Source of the DNA: an uncultured Lachnospiraceae bacterium | GTDB lineage: Bacteria; Bacillota; Clostridia; Lachnospirales; Lachnospiraceae | Length of the DNA: 64,000 nucleotides | Direction: 5' to 3' | NCBI GenBank assembly: GCA_947178145.1 | Contig: CAMWXE010000021.1 | Location: 1 to 64,000, forward strand | Shown: piece by piece, positions 39,484-48,817 of the stretch | Position numbering within the stretch: the stretch's first letter is position 1 | Layout of the letters: each line of letters opens with the position of its first letter | Notes under the pieces: generated by a model | The model's database searches: none | What the model was told of the DNA's origin: nothing | What the model saw: only the letters and a program-made list of their open reading frames with translations | Translations under genes and position numbers: made by a program

Positions 39484-39499
39484 ATGGGGGAATGTTATA

Positions 39500-40447
39500 G
39501 TGTACGGGGAAGATGAAACACAAAACAGGGAGATGCTCATTGACGATAATGTTGGAAGGAAGATTCTTGATACTGCGATTGATATCATCAATCGGGAAGG
39601 ATATGAGAGTCTCACAATCCGCAGAGTGGCAAAGGAAAGCGGTTGCTCCAACTCGGCGATTTATCAGCGGTTTGGGGATAAGAATGCTCTGGCGGAAGCG
39701 ATTGCGGCATTGCAGGCGAAACCGTTTCTTGTCATAATGGAGGAAAATTACTCAAAAGATGTGGATTTGTTTACGAACATGAACCGAATTACCAAAAAAC
39801 TGTTGGAAAAAATTTATTCTTTTGAGTTGGAGGCGATCTACATGCAGATGATCTACCAGGGACGGCTGGAAATGGATTCTAATCCATTGATTCTGCGGAT
39901 AGAGGGTTATCTCAAAAATGCGGTGGCGCATGGGGAAACAAATATTGTAAATACAAGAGAAACTGCCTTTTTGTTGTCATCGGCTTTTTTGGGATTTGTG
40001 CAGATGATACGTGCAAACAAGAATAATGACTTAAAAAAGGCAAAAAAACTTTTGGAGGTACAAAATTGTATCATATACAGAGGAATCATCAGTTCGCGGA
40101 GGGATGGCGATTCTCTGTGGGACATGCTCAGAGGCAGGGGAGTTGATGTAGACAAGGCGCTTGCGCGTATGAAGGGAAATAAAGACACCTATAAAAATTT
40201 TCTGATTGAGTTCTTTGGGGATCCTGATTTTGAGGCTCTGGAGACTGCGATTAAGACAGGAAATGCCCAGAATGCCTTTGAGTACGCACATGGGTTAAAA
40301 GGTATGGCGGCGAACCTTGGACTTGATGAGGTGCGCAGTAAGCTCGGTGTGCTCGTGGAAATCCTGCGTCCTGGAAAACTTGACGGTGCATCGACAGCAT
40401 ACGACGATGTGATGAACGCGTGTGAGTTGGTCACGGTATTGCTATAG
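39500..40447 (+). CDS. TetR-type HTH protein with C-terminal Hpt (histidine phosphotransfer) domain
   Basis: N-term AIDIINREGYESLTIRRVAKESGCSNSAIYQRFGDKNALAEAI; C-term GVDVDKALARMKGNKDTYKNFLIEFFGD...FEYAHGLKGMAANLGLDEVRSKLGVLVEILRPGK. Confidence 0.85.
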   Translation: MYGEDETQNREMLIDDNVGRKILDTAIDIINREGYESLTIRRVAKESGCSNSAIYQRFGDKNALAEAIAALQAKPFLVIMEENYSKDVDLFTNMNRITKKLLEKIYSFELEAIYMQMIYQGRLEMDSNPLILRIEGYLKNAVAHGETNIVNTRETAFLLSSAFLGFVQMIRANKNNDLKKAKKLLEVQNCIIYRGIISSRRDGDSLWDMLRGRGVDVDKALARMKGNKDTYKNFLIEFFGDPDFEALETAIKTGNAQNAFEYAHGLKGMAANLGLDEVRSKLGVLVEILRPGKLDGASTAYDDVMNACELVTVLL

Positions 40448-40517
40448 TTTTTCTTCCACGGACAGTGGAGAGGCGTTTTGGCGTTTCTGTGTAAAAAGGG
40501 AATGGGGTTATCAAAAG

Positions 40518-40928
40518 GTGGAGACGAAAAACAAAATACTTGTAGTAGATGACAAGGGAATCAACCGGTATATGTTAGGGAATATATTCCGGGAGGAATA
40601 CGAGATTGTCGAGGCATCAGGCGGGCAGATGGCGATTGACATTATGGAAGTGGATGCCAGAAATTTTGCGGTTGTGATGCTGGATATTATCATGCCTATG
40701 ATCAATGGTTTTGGCGTGCTCGAATACATGAAGGATAAGAAATTGCTGGACAAATTACCAGTGGTGATCGTTACGGATGATGACTCGGAGGAGACAAGCG
40801 ACAGGGCGTTTGAATACAAGGTGGCAGATCTTGTGATCAAACCGTTCGAGCCCAAAATCATCAAGCGGCGTGTGCAGAATATTATTGAGTTATATGCGTA
40901 TCGGGAGAAATATGGGAATAACACTTGA
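40518..40928 (+). CDS. Stand-alone response-regulator receiver (CheY-like)
   Basis: ILVVDDKGINRYML, VVMLDIIMP, IVTDDDSEET, VIKPFEP; GTG start inferred. Confidence 0.88.
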   Translation: METKNKILVVDDKGINRYMLGNIFREEYEIVEASGGQMAIDIMEVDARNFAVVMLDIIMPMINGFGVLEYMKDKKLLDKLPVVIVTDDDSEETSDRAFEYKVADLVIKPFEPKIIKRRVQNIIELYAYREKYGNNT

Positions 40929-40939
40929 CAAAGAAAATC

Positions 40940-40968
40940 AAAAAATGCTGTGCGTACAGCATTTTTTT
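40940..40968 (+). terminator. Rho-independent terminator
   Basis: AAAAATGCTGT gcgt ACAGCATTTTTTT. Confidence 0.85.
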
Positions 40969-41138
40969 GTATCTGCTAAGTTGTAAATAAGTGACATCAA
41001 TTTATAAATGTACAAAGGCTGAGAAGAAATTTGATGAAATTAGGCAAAAGTATCATAAGAGTAATCTGAAAAGGGATAATTTGCAGAGATCAGCACATAT
41101 ATTTTTATGGAACCTTTGTAAAAAGGAAATGAAAATAT

Positions 41139-42386
41139 ATGAAAAAGTATGTAAAAAATAAAAGAATTGTGCTGATAACTGTAATCATAATAATTGCGGT
41201 TTTGGTGCAACAGCCAATGTATGTTCAGGCGGATGAGACAAATATTCGGTTATATGCAAAGGCAGCAGTGCTGATGGATGCGGATTCGGGAAGGGTGCTG
41301 TACGATCACTGTGGTGATGAACAGCTTGCCATGGCGAGCACGACGAAGATAATGACGTTGATTGTCACTCTGGAAAATGCAGATTTGGATGATACCGTGG
41401 AAGTGTCCGCTTACGCAGCGTCTATGCCGCCGGTACACCTAGGGATGCGCAGCGGCGAGCAGTACAGACTGCGCGATCTGACACTTTCCCTGATGCTGGA
41501 ATCCCACAATGACTCGGCGGTGGCGATTGCCGAGCATGTAGGCGGCAGTGTGGAACAGTTCGCGGCGCTTATGAATCAGAAGGCGGCTGCGATCGGCTGC
41601 GAGAATACTTATTACATCACGCCAAATGGATTGGATGCCGTCCAAGGAGATAAATTTCACTCGACAACAGCAAGAGATTTGGCGCTTGTCATGTCCTATT
41701 GCATAACGAAATCGCCTCAGAAGGAGACTTTTTTGGAGATTACAAGGACACCCAGCCATACCTTTACAGATATATCCGGTGGGCGAAGCTTTTCCTGCGT
41801 CAATCACAATGCATTTCTAAGCATGATGACAGGGGCATTGTCAGGAAAAACAGGTTTTACCAACAAAGCAGGGTATTGTTATGTGGGGGCGCTCCAGCGT
41901 GATGGAAAGACTTTTGTCGTGGCACTCCTGGCGTGCGGCTGGCCCAATCACAAGACATACAAATGGAGCGATACGAGAGCGCTTATGGAATACGGGCTTG
42001 CGCACTATAATTATCGCAGCTTTGACGAGGTGGAGATTCCGAAGGAAGCGACAGAGGGTATTGTTGTGAGTAAAGGTCAAAGCGATAGTATTGGCGGGCG
42101 GGTGTATCTGCCCGTGGAGATTGCCGCAGATGAGACCGAGATGGGAGTGCAGGGGCTTTTGATGCATGAGGATGAGAAGGTGACGATCACGCTGCAGAAA
42201 GTGAAAGAGCTGTCTGCGCCAGTCAGGGAAGGGCAGGTAATCGGCTATATCAGCTATGAGGTTGGAAATCAGGAGTGGAAGCGCATGAGATTGGTAGCGA
42301 CAGGAGAAATAAAGGCAATTGATCTCAAGTGGTGCGTTCGCAGAGTGTTTGAAAGGTGGCTGATTTCGGACAATCGTTTGTGGTGA
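41139..42386 (+). CDS. D-alanyl-D-alanine carboxypeptidase (second in window)
   Basis: MASTTKIM (SxxK), ESHNDSAVAIAEH, SGKTGFT; signal peptide. Confidence 0.92.
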   Translation: MKKYVKNKRIVLITVIIIIAVLVQQPMYVQADETNIRLYAKAAVLMDADSGRVLYDHCGDEQLAMASTTKIMTLIVTLENADLDDTVEVSAYAASMPPVHLGMRSGEQYRLRDLTLSLMLESHNDSAVAIAEHVGGSVEQFAALMNQKAAAIGCENTYYITPNGLDAVQGDKFHSTTARDLALVMSYCITKSPQKETFLEITRTPSHTFTDISGGRSFSCVNHNAFLSMMTGALSGKTGFTNKAGYCYVGALQRDGKTFVVALLACGWPNHKTYKWSDTRALMEYGLAHYNYRSFDEVEIPKEATEGIVVSKGQSDSIGGRVYLPVEIAADETEMGVQGLLMHEDEKVTITLQKVKELSAPVREGQVIGYISYEVGNQEWKRMRLVATGEIKAIDLKWCVRRVFERWLISDNRLW

Positions 42387-42647
42387 GGCTGCTGTTTGGA
42401 TCTTGTTGCTGTTTGCGCCTTCGATGAACAGAATTGTGACAGAATCGGATGGGTGTGAACAGCAACATGGTGAGAAAAAAAGATAGCAAAAAGTGAAAAA
42501 TTTACTAGGCGAATAGAATAATATATGTTATACTAAAATGGACGCAATTTTTATGTTGGTTTATTTTGTAATATCTACTAACAAATTAGAAAATGCGCAT
42601 AAAATGTTATTTTATGAAATTAAAAATATAAAAATGGAGGTCACAAA

Positions 42648-44081
42648 ATGAGTACTACTTCAAGTTTGGCAAGTAAAAGAATTGAATCTTTACTTGATGA
42701 AAACAGTTTCGTTGAAATTGGTGCCCTTGTCACAGCAAGAGCGACAGATTTCAATCTGAAACAGACTGAGACTCCCTCAGACGGTGTTGTCACCGGATAT
42801 GGAGTGATCAATGGCAATCTGGTGTATGTGTACAGCCAGGATGCATCCGTACTGAACGGTTCCGTCGGTGAGATGCATGCCAAAAAAATCACAAACCTCT
42901 ACGACCTTGCGATGAAGACAGGCGCACCTGTCATCGGTCTGATTGACTCCGCAGGTCTCAGGCTTCAGGAGGCGACAGATGCACTCAATGCTTTTGGTGA
43001 GATTTACTTAAAGCAGACACTTGCATCAGGGGTCATTCCACAGATTACAGCCGTATTTGGAAGCTGTGGAGGCGGTCTTGCGCTGATTCCGACACTGACA
43101 GACTTTACTTTCATGGAGAAATCAAAAGCAAAGCTCTTTGTAAATGCCCCTAATGCACTTGACGGGAACAATGTATCAAAGTGTGATTCTGCTTCGGCAG
43201 ATTTCCAGAGCAGCGAGAGCGGTATCGTGGATGTCGTTGCCGATGAGGACACAATCTATGCAAAGATTCGGGATCTGGTGTCAATTCTTCCTGCTAACAA
43301 TGAGGATGATGCCTCTTACGAGGAGTGTACGGACGACCTGAACAGGGTTTGTGCAGACCTTGCCAACTGTGTGGGTGATACATCTATCGCGCTCTCTGCA
43401 ATTGCGGACAACAATGTGTTCTTTGAGGTAAAGGAAAATTATGCAAAGGATATGGTGACAGGCTTTATCCGGTTAAACGGCACGACAGTCGGATGTGTTG
43501 CAAACCGCACAGAGGTATACAGCCCAGAGGGTGAAGTCACTGACAAGTATGATGCTGTGTTATCGGCAAAAGGATGCGAGAAGGCGGCGGACTTTATCAA
43601 TTTCTGTGATGCTTTTGATATCCCTGTGCTGTCCCTTACGAATGTCAAGGGCTATGAGGCGACAATGTGCAGTGAGAAACGGATCGCAAAGGCAGTGGCG
43701 AAGCTTACATATGCTTTCGCAAATGCCACAGTGCCCAAGGTAAATGTAGTTATTGGAAAGGCACTTGGAAGCGCATATGTTGCAATGAATTCCAAATCAA
43801 TTGGTGCAGATCTTACGATTGCATGGCCCGATGCAGAGATCGGTTCTATGGATGCAAAGCTTGCAGCCAAGATTATGTATGAAGGCCAGGGGGCAGATGT
43901 CATCGAGGAGAAGGCAGCAGAGTATGCAGCGCTTCAGACGAGCGCTACAGGGGCGGCCAGAAGGGGATATGTAGACCAGATTATCGATGCGGCTGATACT
44001 AGAAAATATGTGATCGGCGCCTTTGAAATGCTATATACAAAGAGAGAGGATCGTCCGTCAAAGAAGCATGGTACGGTCTAA
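42648..44081 (+). CDS. Acyl-CoA carboxylase/decarboxylase carboxyltransferase subunit-like protein
   Basis: SVGEMHAKKITNLYDLAMKTGAPVIGLIDSAGLRLQEATDAL; IGKALGSAYVAMNSKSIGADLTIAWPDAEIGSMDAK. Confidence 0.82.
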   Translation: MSTTSSLASKRIESLLDENSFVEIGALVTARATDFNLKQTETPSDGVVTGYGVINGNLVYVYSQDASVLNGSVGEMHAKKITNLYDLAMKTGAPVIGLIDSAGLRLQEATDALNAFGEIYLKQTLASGVIPQITAVFGSCGGGLALIPTLTDFTFMEKSKAKLFVNAPNALDGNNVSKCDSASADFQSSESGIVDVVADEDTIYAKIRDLVSILPANNEDDASYEECTDDLNRVCADLANCVGDTSIALSAIADNNVFFEVKENYAKDMVTGFIRLNGTTVGCVANRTEVYSPEGEVTDKYDAVLSAKGCEKAADFINFCDAFDIPVLSLTNVKGYEATMCSEKRIAKAVAKLTYAFANATVPKVNVVIGKALGSAYVAMNSKSIGADLTIAWPDAEIGSMDAKLAAKIMYEGQGADVIEEKAAEYAALQTSATGAARRGYVDQIIDAADTRKYVIGAFEMLYTKREDRPSKKHGTV

Positions 44082-44099
44082 GAAAGGGTGAACGTTAAT

Positions 44100-44918
44100 A
44101 TGAAAAAATTTGTGAGATTATTATTAATGCTTACCTGCGTTTTCGTTTTAACAGCGTGCGGTTCGGACGAGACTCCAAACCGTATTCAGGAGATGAAAGA
44201 AACTCTGGCGAGGAGCAAGGCGGAACAGGTTGTCAGGCTCACAGAAGTATTTGTTTCATCAGACAATGTGGATGAGATGCTTGAGAGTTATAATAATGTG
44301 GAATTGGGTGATATATTCGCATCCAACTTTGCACAGTATTATAACGATAGTTCTTTCCTGTGTGAAGGCAAGGCAGTGAACAGTGCGCTTACATCCTTCA
44401 AGACAGGTATCGAGAGCATGGGAAGTATCACAGAGTATGGCACTCCGACATCCGTTATTGATGGGGATACGATCATTGTTACGATTCCGGCTACAGGTGA
44501 GAATGGAAACGGTTCGGTAGAATTAATTTTTACGAATGATATCTATCTGCAGATGACATCCTGCACACTGAATCTTGATCAGACGAAAGGACAGCTGATG
44601 ACAAGAGCTGCTCTCAACACATTGCTTGGTATGGGAACTGTGTTTGTGGTGCTGATTCTGATCAGCCTTATCATTTCAGCGTTTAATTTGATTCCGAAGA
44701 TTCAGGCTTCTCTTGCGCCGAAGAAAGCGGAGATTGAACCTGTGGAAGCGCCAGAGCCGGCAGCGCCTGTTGTGGAGGAAGAAGAAGACCTCTCGGATGA
44801 TATGGAACTTGTGGCAGTCATAGCGGCAGCAATTGCATCATATGAGGGAACGAGCGTGGAAGGATTCCAGGTAAGAAGCATTAAGAGAGCAGGCAGAAAA
44901 AATTGGAAAAATGCATAA
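44100..44918 (+). CDS. Lipoprotein fused to an OadG-like Na+-pump decarboxylase gamma domain
   Basis: MKKFVRLLLMLTCVFVLTACGSDE lipobox; C-terminal TM VFVVLILISLIISAFNLIPKIQ + acidic/Pro linker + ELVAVIAAAIASYEGTSVEGFQVRSIKRA. Confidence 0.75.
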   Translation: MKKFVRLLLMLTCVFVLTACGSDETPNRIQEMKETLARSKAEQVVRLTEVFVSSDNVDEMLESYNNVELGDIFASNFAQYYNDSSFLCEGKAVNSALTSFKTGIESMGSITEYGTPTSVIDGDTIIVTIPATGENGNGSVELIFTNDIYLQMTSCTLNLDQTKGQLMTRAALNTLLGMGTVFVVLILISLIISAFNLIPKIQASLAPKKAEIEPVEAPEPAAPVVEEEEDLSDDMELVAVIAAAIASYEGTSVEGFQVRSIKRAGRKNWKNA

Positions 44919-44965
44919 AATGAACTAAATCGAACCATGTATAGAATATTTAGGAGGATTTCAAA

Positions 44966-45343
44966 ATGAAAAATTATACAATTACCGTCAACGGCAACGT
45001 ATATGATGTCGTAGTAGAAGAAGGCGCAGGTTCTGGCGCAGCTCCGGCTGCTGCAGCAGCTCCCAAGGCGGCACCGAAGGCAGCTCCCAAGGCAGCAGCG
45101 GCACCGAAGGCAAGCGCAGGTGCAGCAGGCAGCATCAGGATTGAGGCTGGCGCGGCAGGTAAGGTGTTCAAGCTTGAGAAGAGTGTTGGACAGGCTGTAA
45201 AGAAGGGTGACGCAGTCGTGATTCTCGAGGCTATGAAGATGGAAATTCCTGTAGTAGCACCTCAGGATGGTACAGTGGCAAGCGTTGACGTGGCAGTTGG
45301 CGATTCTGTAGAAGCAGGTGCGTTACTTGCTACTTTAAATTAA
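44966..45343 (+). CDS. Biotin carboxyl carrier protein
   Basis: Ala/Pro linker and VVILEAMKMEIPVVAP biotinylation motif. Confidence 0.95.
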   Translation: MKNYTITVNGNVYDVVVEEGAGSGAAPAAAAAPKAAPKAAPKAAAAPKASAGAAGSIRIEAGAAGKVFKLEKSVGQAVKKGDAVVILEAMKMEIPVVAPQDGTVASVDVAVGDSVEAGALLATLN

Positions 45344-45345
45344 AC

Positions 45346-45425
45346 AACTGTCTGAGACAGTTTGCTGCCGCAAGGCAGTCCTTTACCACCGCGATGTCGG
45401 TGGAACAGGGTGATGATATGCCCTG
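45346..45425 (+). other. Array of four consecutive hairpins in the intergenic region
   Basis: AACTGTC tga GACAGTT; CTGCC gcaa GGCAG; CCACCG cgatgt CGGTGG; CAGGG ... CCCTG. Confidence 0.7.
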
Positions 45426-45449
45426 AAAATAAAATAGGAGGTCAACAAA

Positions 45450-46598
45450 ATGTCATATATAGCAGATACATTGAACAATCTGATACATCAAACTGCATTT
45501 TTAAATATCGATTACAAAAATGTTATCATGATTGTTATTGCTTGCGGATTTCTATATCTTGCTATCGCGAAGCAGTACGAACCGCTTCTGTTAACACCGA
45601 TAGCATTTGGTATGCTGCTGGTTAATATTTATCCCGACATTATCGCGCCGATTGGCGCGGATGGCACACCCGGCGGTTTACTTTATTATTTCTATTTACT
45701 GGATGAGTGGGCAATCCTTCCATCTCTGATATTCCTTGGCGTGGGCGCGATGACGGACTTTGGACCGCTGATTGCGAACCCCAAGAGTTTTCTGCTTGGT
45801 GCGGCTGCCCAGTTTGGTATTTTTGCCGCTTACTTTGGTGCGATTTGGCTTGGATTTAACGATAAGGCAGCGGCGGCAGTATCCATCATTGGTGGTGCTG
45901 ACGGCCCTACATCCATTTTCCTCGCAGGCAAGTTGGGGCAGACAGCCCTTCTTGGACCGATTGCAGTGGCAGCGTATTCCTACATGTCACTGGTGCCTAT
46001 TATTCAGCCGCCAATTATGAAGCTGCTGACAACAGAGGAGGAAAGAAAGATCAAGATGGCGCAGCTGCGTCCGGTTTCCAAACTTGAGAAGATTCTTTTC
46101 CCAATCATTGTTACAATCGTTGTATGTCTGATTCTTCCTACCACTGCACCACTTGTTGGTATGCTGATGCTGGGTAATCTGTTCAGGGAGTCAGGCGTGG
46201 TAAGACAGCTCCAGGAGACAGCGTCTAATGCGTTGATGTACATTGTTGTTATCTTACTTGGTACTTCCGTAGGTGCTACGACAAGTGCAGAGGCATTTTT
46301 GAACTGGGATACAATTAAGATCGTTGTATTAGGTCTGGTAGCGTTTATGTTTGGTACAGCAGCGGGGGTTCTCTTTGGCAAGCTGATGTGCAAGCTGACA
46401 AACGGCAAGGTAAATCCGCTGATCGGATCGGCAGGTGTTTCCGCTGTTCCTATGGCTGCGCGTGTCTCGCAGAAAGTCGGCGCAGAGGCAGATCCGACAA
46501 ACTTCCTGCTCATGCATGCGATGGGACCGAATGTTGCCGGTGTTATCGGTACAGCAGTGGCGGCCGGAACCTTCATGGCGATTTTCGGTGTATTTTAA
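45450..46598 (+). CDS. Na+-transporting decarboxylase beta subunit (OadB/MmdB/GcdB type)
   Basis: Polytopic membrane protein; SIIGGADGPTSIFLAGKLG; GAEADPTNFLLMHAMGPNVAGVIGTAVAAG. Confidence 0.93.
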   Translation: MSYIADTLNNLIHQTAFLNIDYKNVIMIVIACGFLYLAIAKQYEPLLLTPIAFGMLLVNIYPDIIAPIGADGTPGGLLYYFYLLDEWAILPSLIFLGVGAMTDFGPLIANPKSFLLGAAAQFGIFAAYFGAIWLGFNDKAAAAVSIIGGADGPTSIFLAGKLGQTALLGPIAVAAYSYMSLVPIIQPPIMKLLTTEEERKIKMAQLRPVSKLEKILFPIIVTIVVCLILPTTAPLVGMLMLGNLFRESGVVRQLQETASNALMYIVVILLGTSVGATTSAEAFLNWDTIKIVVLGLVAFMFGTAAGVLFGKLMCKLTNGKVNPLIGSAGVSAVPMAARVSQKVGAEADPTNFLLMHAMGPNVAGVIGTAVAAGTFMAIFGVF

Positions 46599-46700
46599 GC
46601 TGCACAGCTTATGTTAAATGATAAGATATAAATAGGAGGAAAATCCCTCTGCTCGCTAAGAGTAGCTCACATTTTCTTCGAAAAACAAGGAGGAATAGAA

Positions 46701-48137
46701 ATGTCAGAAATAGAAAAGAAACCGATCAAGATTACTGAGACAGTCCTTCGTGATTCGCATCAGTCTTTGATCGCTACAAGAATGCCGACGGAGTTTATGC
46801 TCCCTATTCTTGAGACAATGGACCAGGTCGGATATCATTCCTTAGAGTGCTGGGGCGGTGCTACATTTGATGCATCCCTTCGTTTTCTGAAAGAGGATCC
46901 ATGGGAGAGACTCAGGAAGATAAGAGACGGTGTTAAGAATACAAAGCTTCAGATGCTTTTCAGAGGTCAGAATATTCTGGGATACCGTCATTATGCAGAC
47001 GATGTTGTTACAGAGTTTGTTGAGAAGTCCATTGCAAACGGTATTGATATCATTCGTATCTTCGACTGCTTCAATGACCTGAGAAATCTGCAGTGTGCCG
47101 TAAATGCGGCCAATGCTGTCAAGAAGAGAGAGGGGCGCGGCGAGGCACAGATTGCACTCTCTTACACATTAGGTGACGCATATACACTTGAGTACTGGAT
47201 GAAGATGGCTAAGGATATTGAGGAGATGGGGGCTGATTCCATCTGTATCAAGGATATGGCCGGACTCCTGGTACCTTATAAGGCTGAGGAGCTGATCAAG
47301 GCTATGAAGTCTGCGACAAAGCTTCCGATTCAGCTGCATACACATTATACATCAGGTGTCGCTTCTATGACATACTTGAAGGCTGTCGAGGCTGGAGTTG
47401 ATGTGATTGACTGTGCGATTTCTCCGTTTGCACTTGGCACATCGCAGCCGGCTACAGAAGTTATGGTAGAGACTTTCAAGGGGACACCTTACGACACCGG
47501 ATTTGACCAGAATCTGCTGGCAAAGATTGCAGATTACTTCAGACCATACAGAGAGGAGTGCCTCAAGAGCGGATTGCTCAATCCGAAGGTTCTCGGCGTT
47601 GACATCAAGACGTTGATGTATCAGGTTCCAGGAGGTATGTTATCCAACATGGTTAGCCAGCTGAAGGAGCAGAATGCAGAGGATAAATATTATGACGTGC
47701 TTCAGGAGATTCCAAGGGTGCGTAAAGACTTGGGTGAGCCGCCTCTTGTTACGCCATCTTCACAGATTGTCGGTACACAGGCTGTATTTAATGTGCTGAT
47801 GGGTGAGCGGTATAAGATGGCTACGAAGGAGACAAAAGCTGTTCTCCACGGTGAGTATGGCCAGACTGTCAAGCCATTCAATAAGGAAGTTCAGGATAAG
47901 GTGCTTTCAGCAGAGGAGAAGGAGACAATCATTACCTGTCGTCCGGCTGATAAGCTTCCGAATGAGTTAAAGAAGATCGAAGAGGAAATGAAAGAATGGA
48001 AACAGCAGGATGAGGATGTATTGTCTTATGCACTGTTTCCTCAGGTTGCTATTGATTTCTTTAAGTATCGTCAGGCTCAGCAGGAAAAGGTTGATATGAC
48101 GCAGGCTGACACAAAGAACGGTGCATATCCTGTATAA
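46701..48137 (+). CDS. Oxaloacetate decarboxylase alpha / pyruvate carboxylase subunit B-like, no biotin domain
   Basis: ITETVLRDSHQSLIATRMPTEFMLPI, FDCFNDLRNLQCAVNA, LHTHYTSGVASM. Confidence 0.92.
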   Translation: MSEIEKKPIKITETVLRDSHQSLIATRMPTEFMLPILETMDQVGYHSLECWGGATFDASLRFLKEDPWERLRKIRDGVKNTKLQMLFRGQNILGYRHYADDVVTEFVEKSIANGIDIIRIFDCFNDLRNLQCAVNAANAVKKREGRGEAQIALSYTLGDAYTLEYWMKMAKDIEEMGADSICIKDMAGLLVPYKAEELIKAMKSATKLPIQLHTHYTSGVASMTYLKAVEAGVDVIDCAISPFALGTSQPATEVMVETFKGTPYDTGFDQNLLAKIADYFRPYREECLKSGLLNPKVLGVDIKTLMYQVPGGMLSNMVSQLKEQNAEDKYYDVLQEIPRVRKDLGEPPLVTPSSQIVGTQAVFNVLMGERYKMATKETKAVLHGEYGQTVKPFNKEVQDKVLSAEEKETIITCRPADKLPNELKKIEEEMKEWKQQDEDVLSYALFPQVAIDFFKYRQAQQEKVDMTQADTKNGAYPV

Positions 48138-48231
48138 TTGTGCTATACACTATGATGTTGATCGGTATCGGGTTAAAGATATTTAATCCGGTACCGTTAC
48201 TTTCGTGGTTCCTGATACCTGAGAGAAAGGC

Positions 48232-48789
48232 ATGGATGATGAAATGGCAAGGAAAGAATTGATTACAAAAGATAAAATCGCAGAGACAGCTTTTGCGCTG
48301 GCAAGGGCAGAAGGCATAGAAAATGTTACGGCCAGGAAACTGGCAGCACAGATCGGATGTTCGACACAGCCAATATTCAGAGTTTATGAAAATATGGGTG
48401 AACTCTATTTGGAGATATATCAGAAAGCGATCGACGCTTTCGGAGATTACTATGGAAATTACAAGTCGGAGGTGCATACTCCATTCATACACCTTGGACT
48501 TGCTTACATAAATTATGCAAAGGAAGAGAGAAAACTGTTTCAGCTCCTTTTTCAGTCGGAGTACCGCGGGAACAGAGGACTCTTTGAACTCTTAAACGGC
48601 AAATCAGGAGTGGTAAGCAGGGAAATTAACAAAGCTGCTGAAGCAGGCTGTAAAAATCCAAGCGAATTGTTTATGAAAATGTGGATTTTCATACATGGAT
48701 GCGCCTGTATGGTTCTCACCGGGGATTATGATCTCACAGAGAAAGAAACGATTGAATTACTGCAGGATATTTATACGAACTGTTCCTGA
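48232..48789 (+). CDS. TetR/AcrR family transcriptional regulator
   Basis: KIAETAFALARAEGIENVTARKLAAQIGCSTQPIFRVYENMGELY. Confidence 0.9.
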   Translation: MDDEMARKELITKDKIAETAFALARAEGIENVTARKLAAQIGCSTQPIFRVYENMGELYLEIYQKAIDAFGDYYGNYKSEVHTPFIHLGLAYINYAKEERKLFQLLFQSEYRGNRGLFELLNGKSGVVSREINKAAEAGCKNPSELFMKMWIFIHGCACMVLTGDYDLTEKETIELLQDIYTNCS

Positions 48790-48817
48790 ATAGAGATGCT
48801 GAGGATGAGGATTTTTG

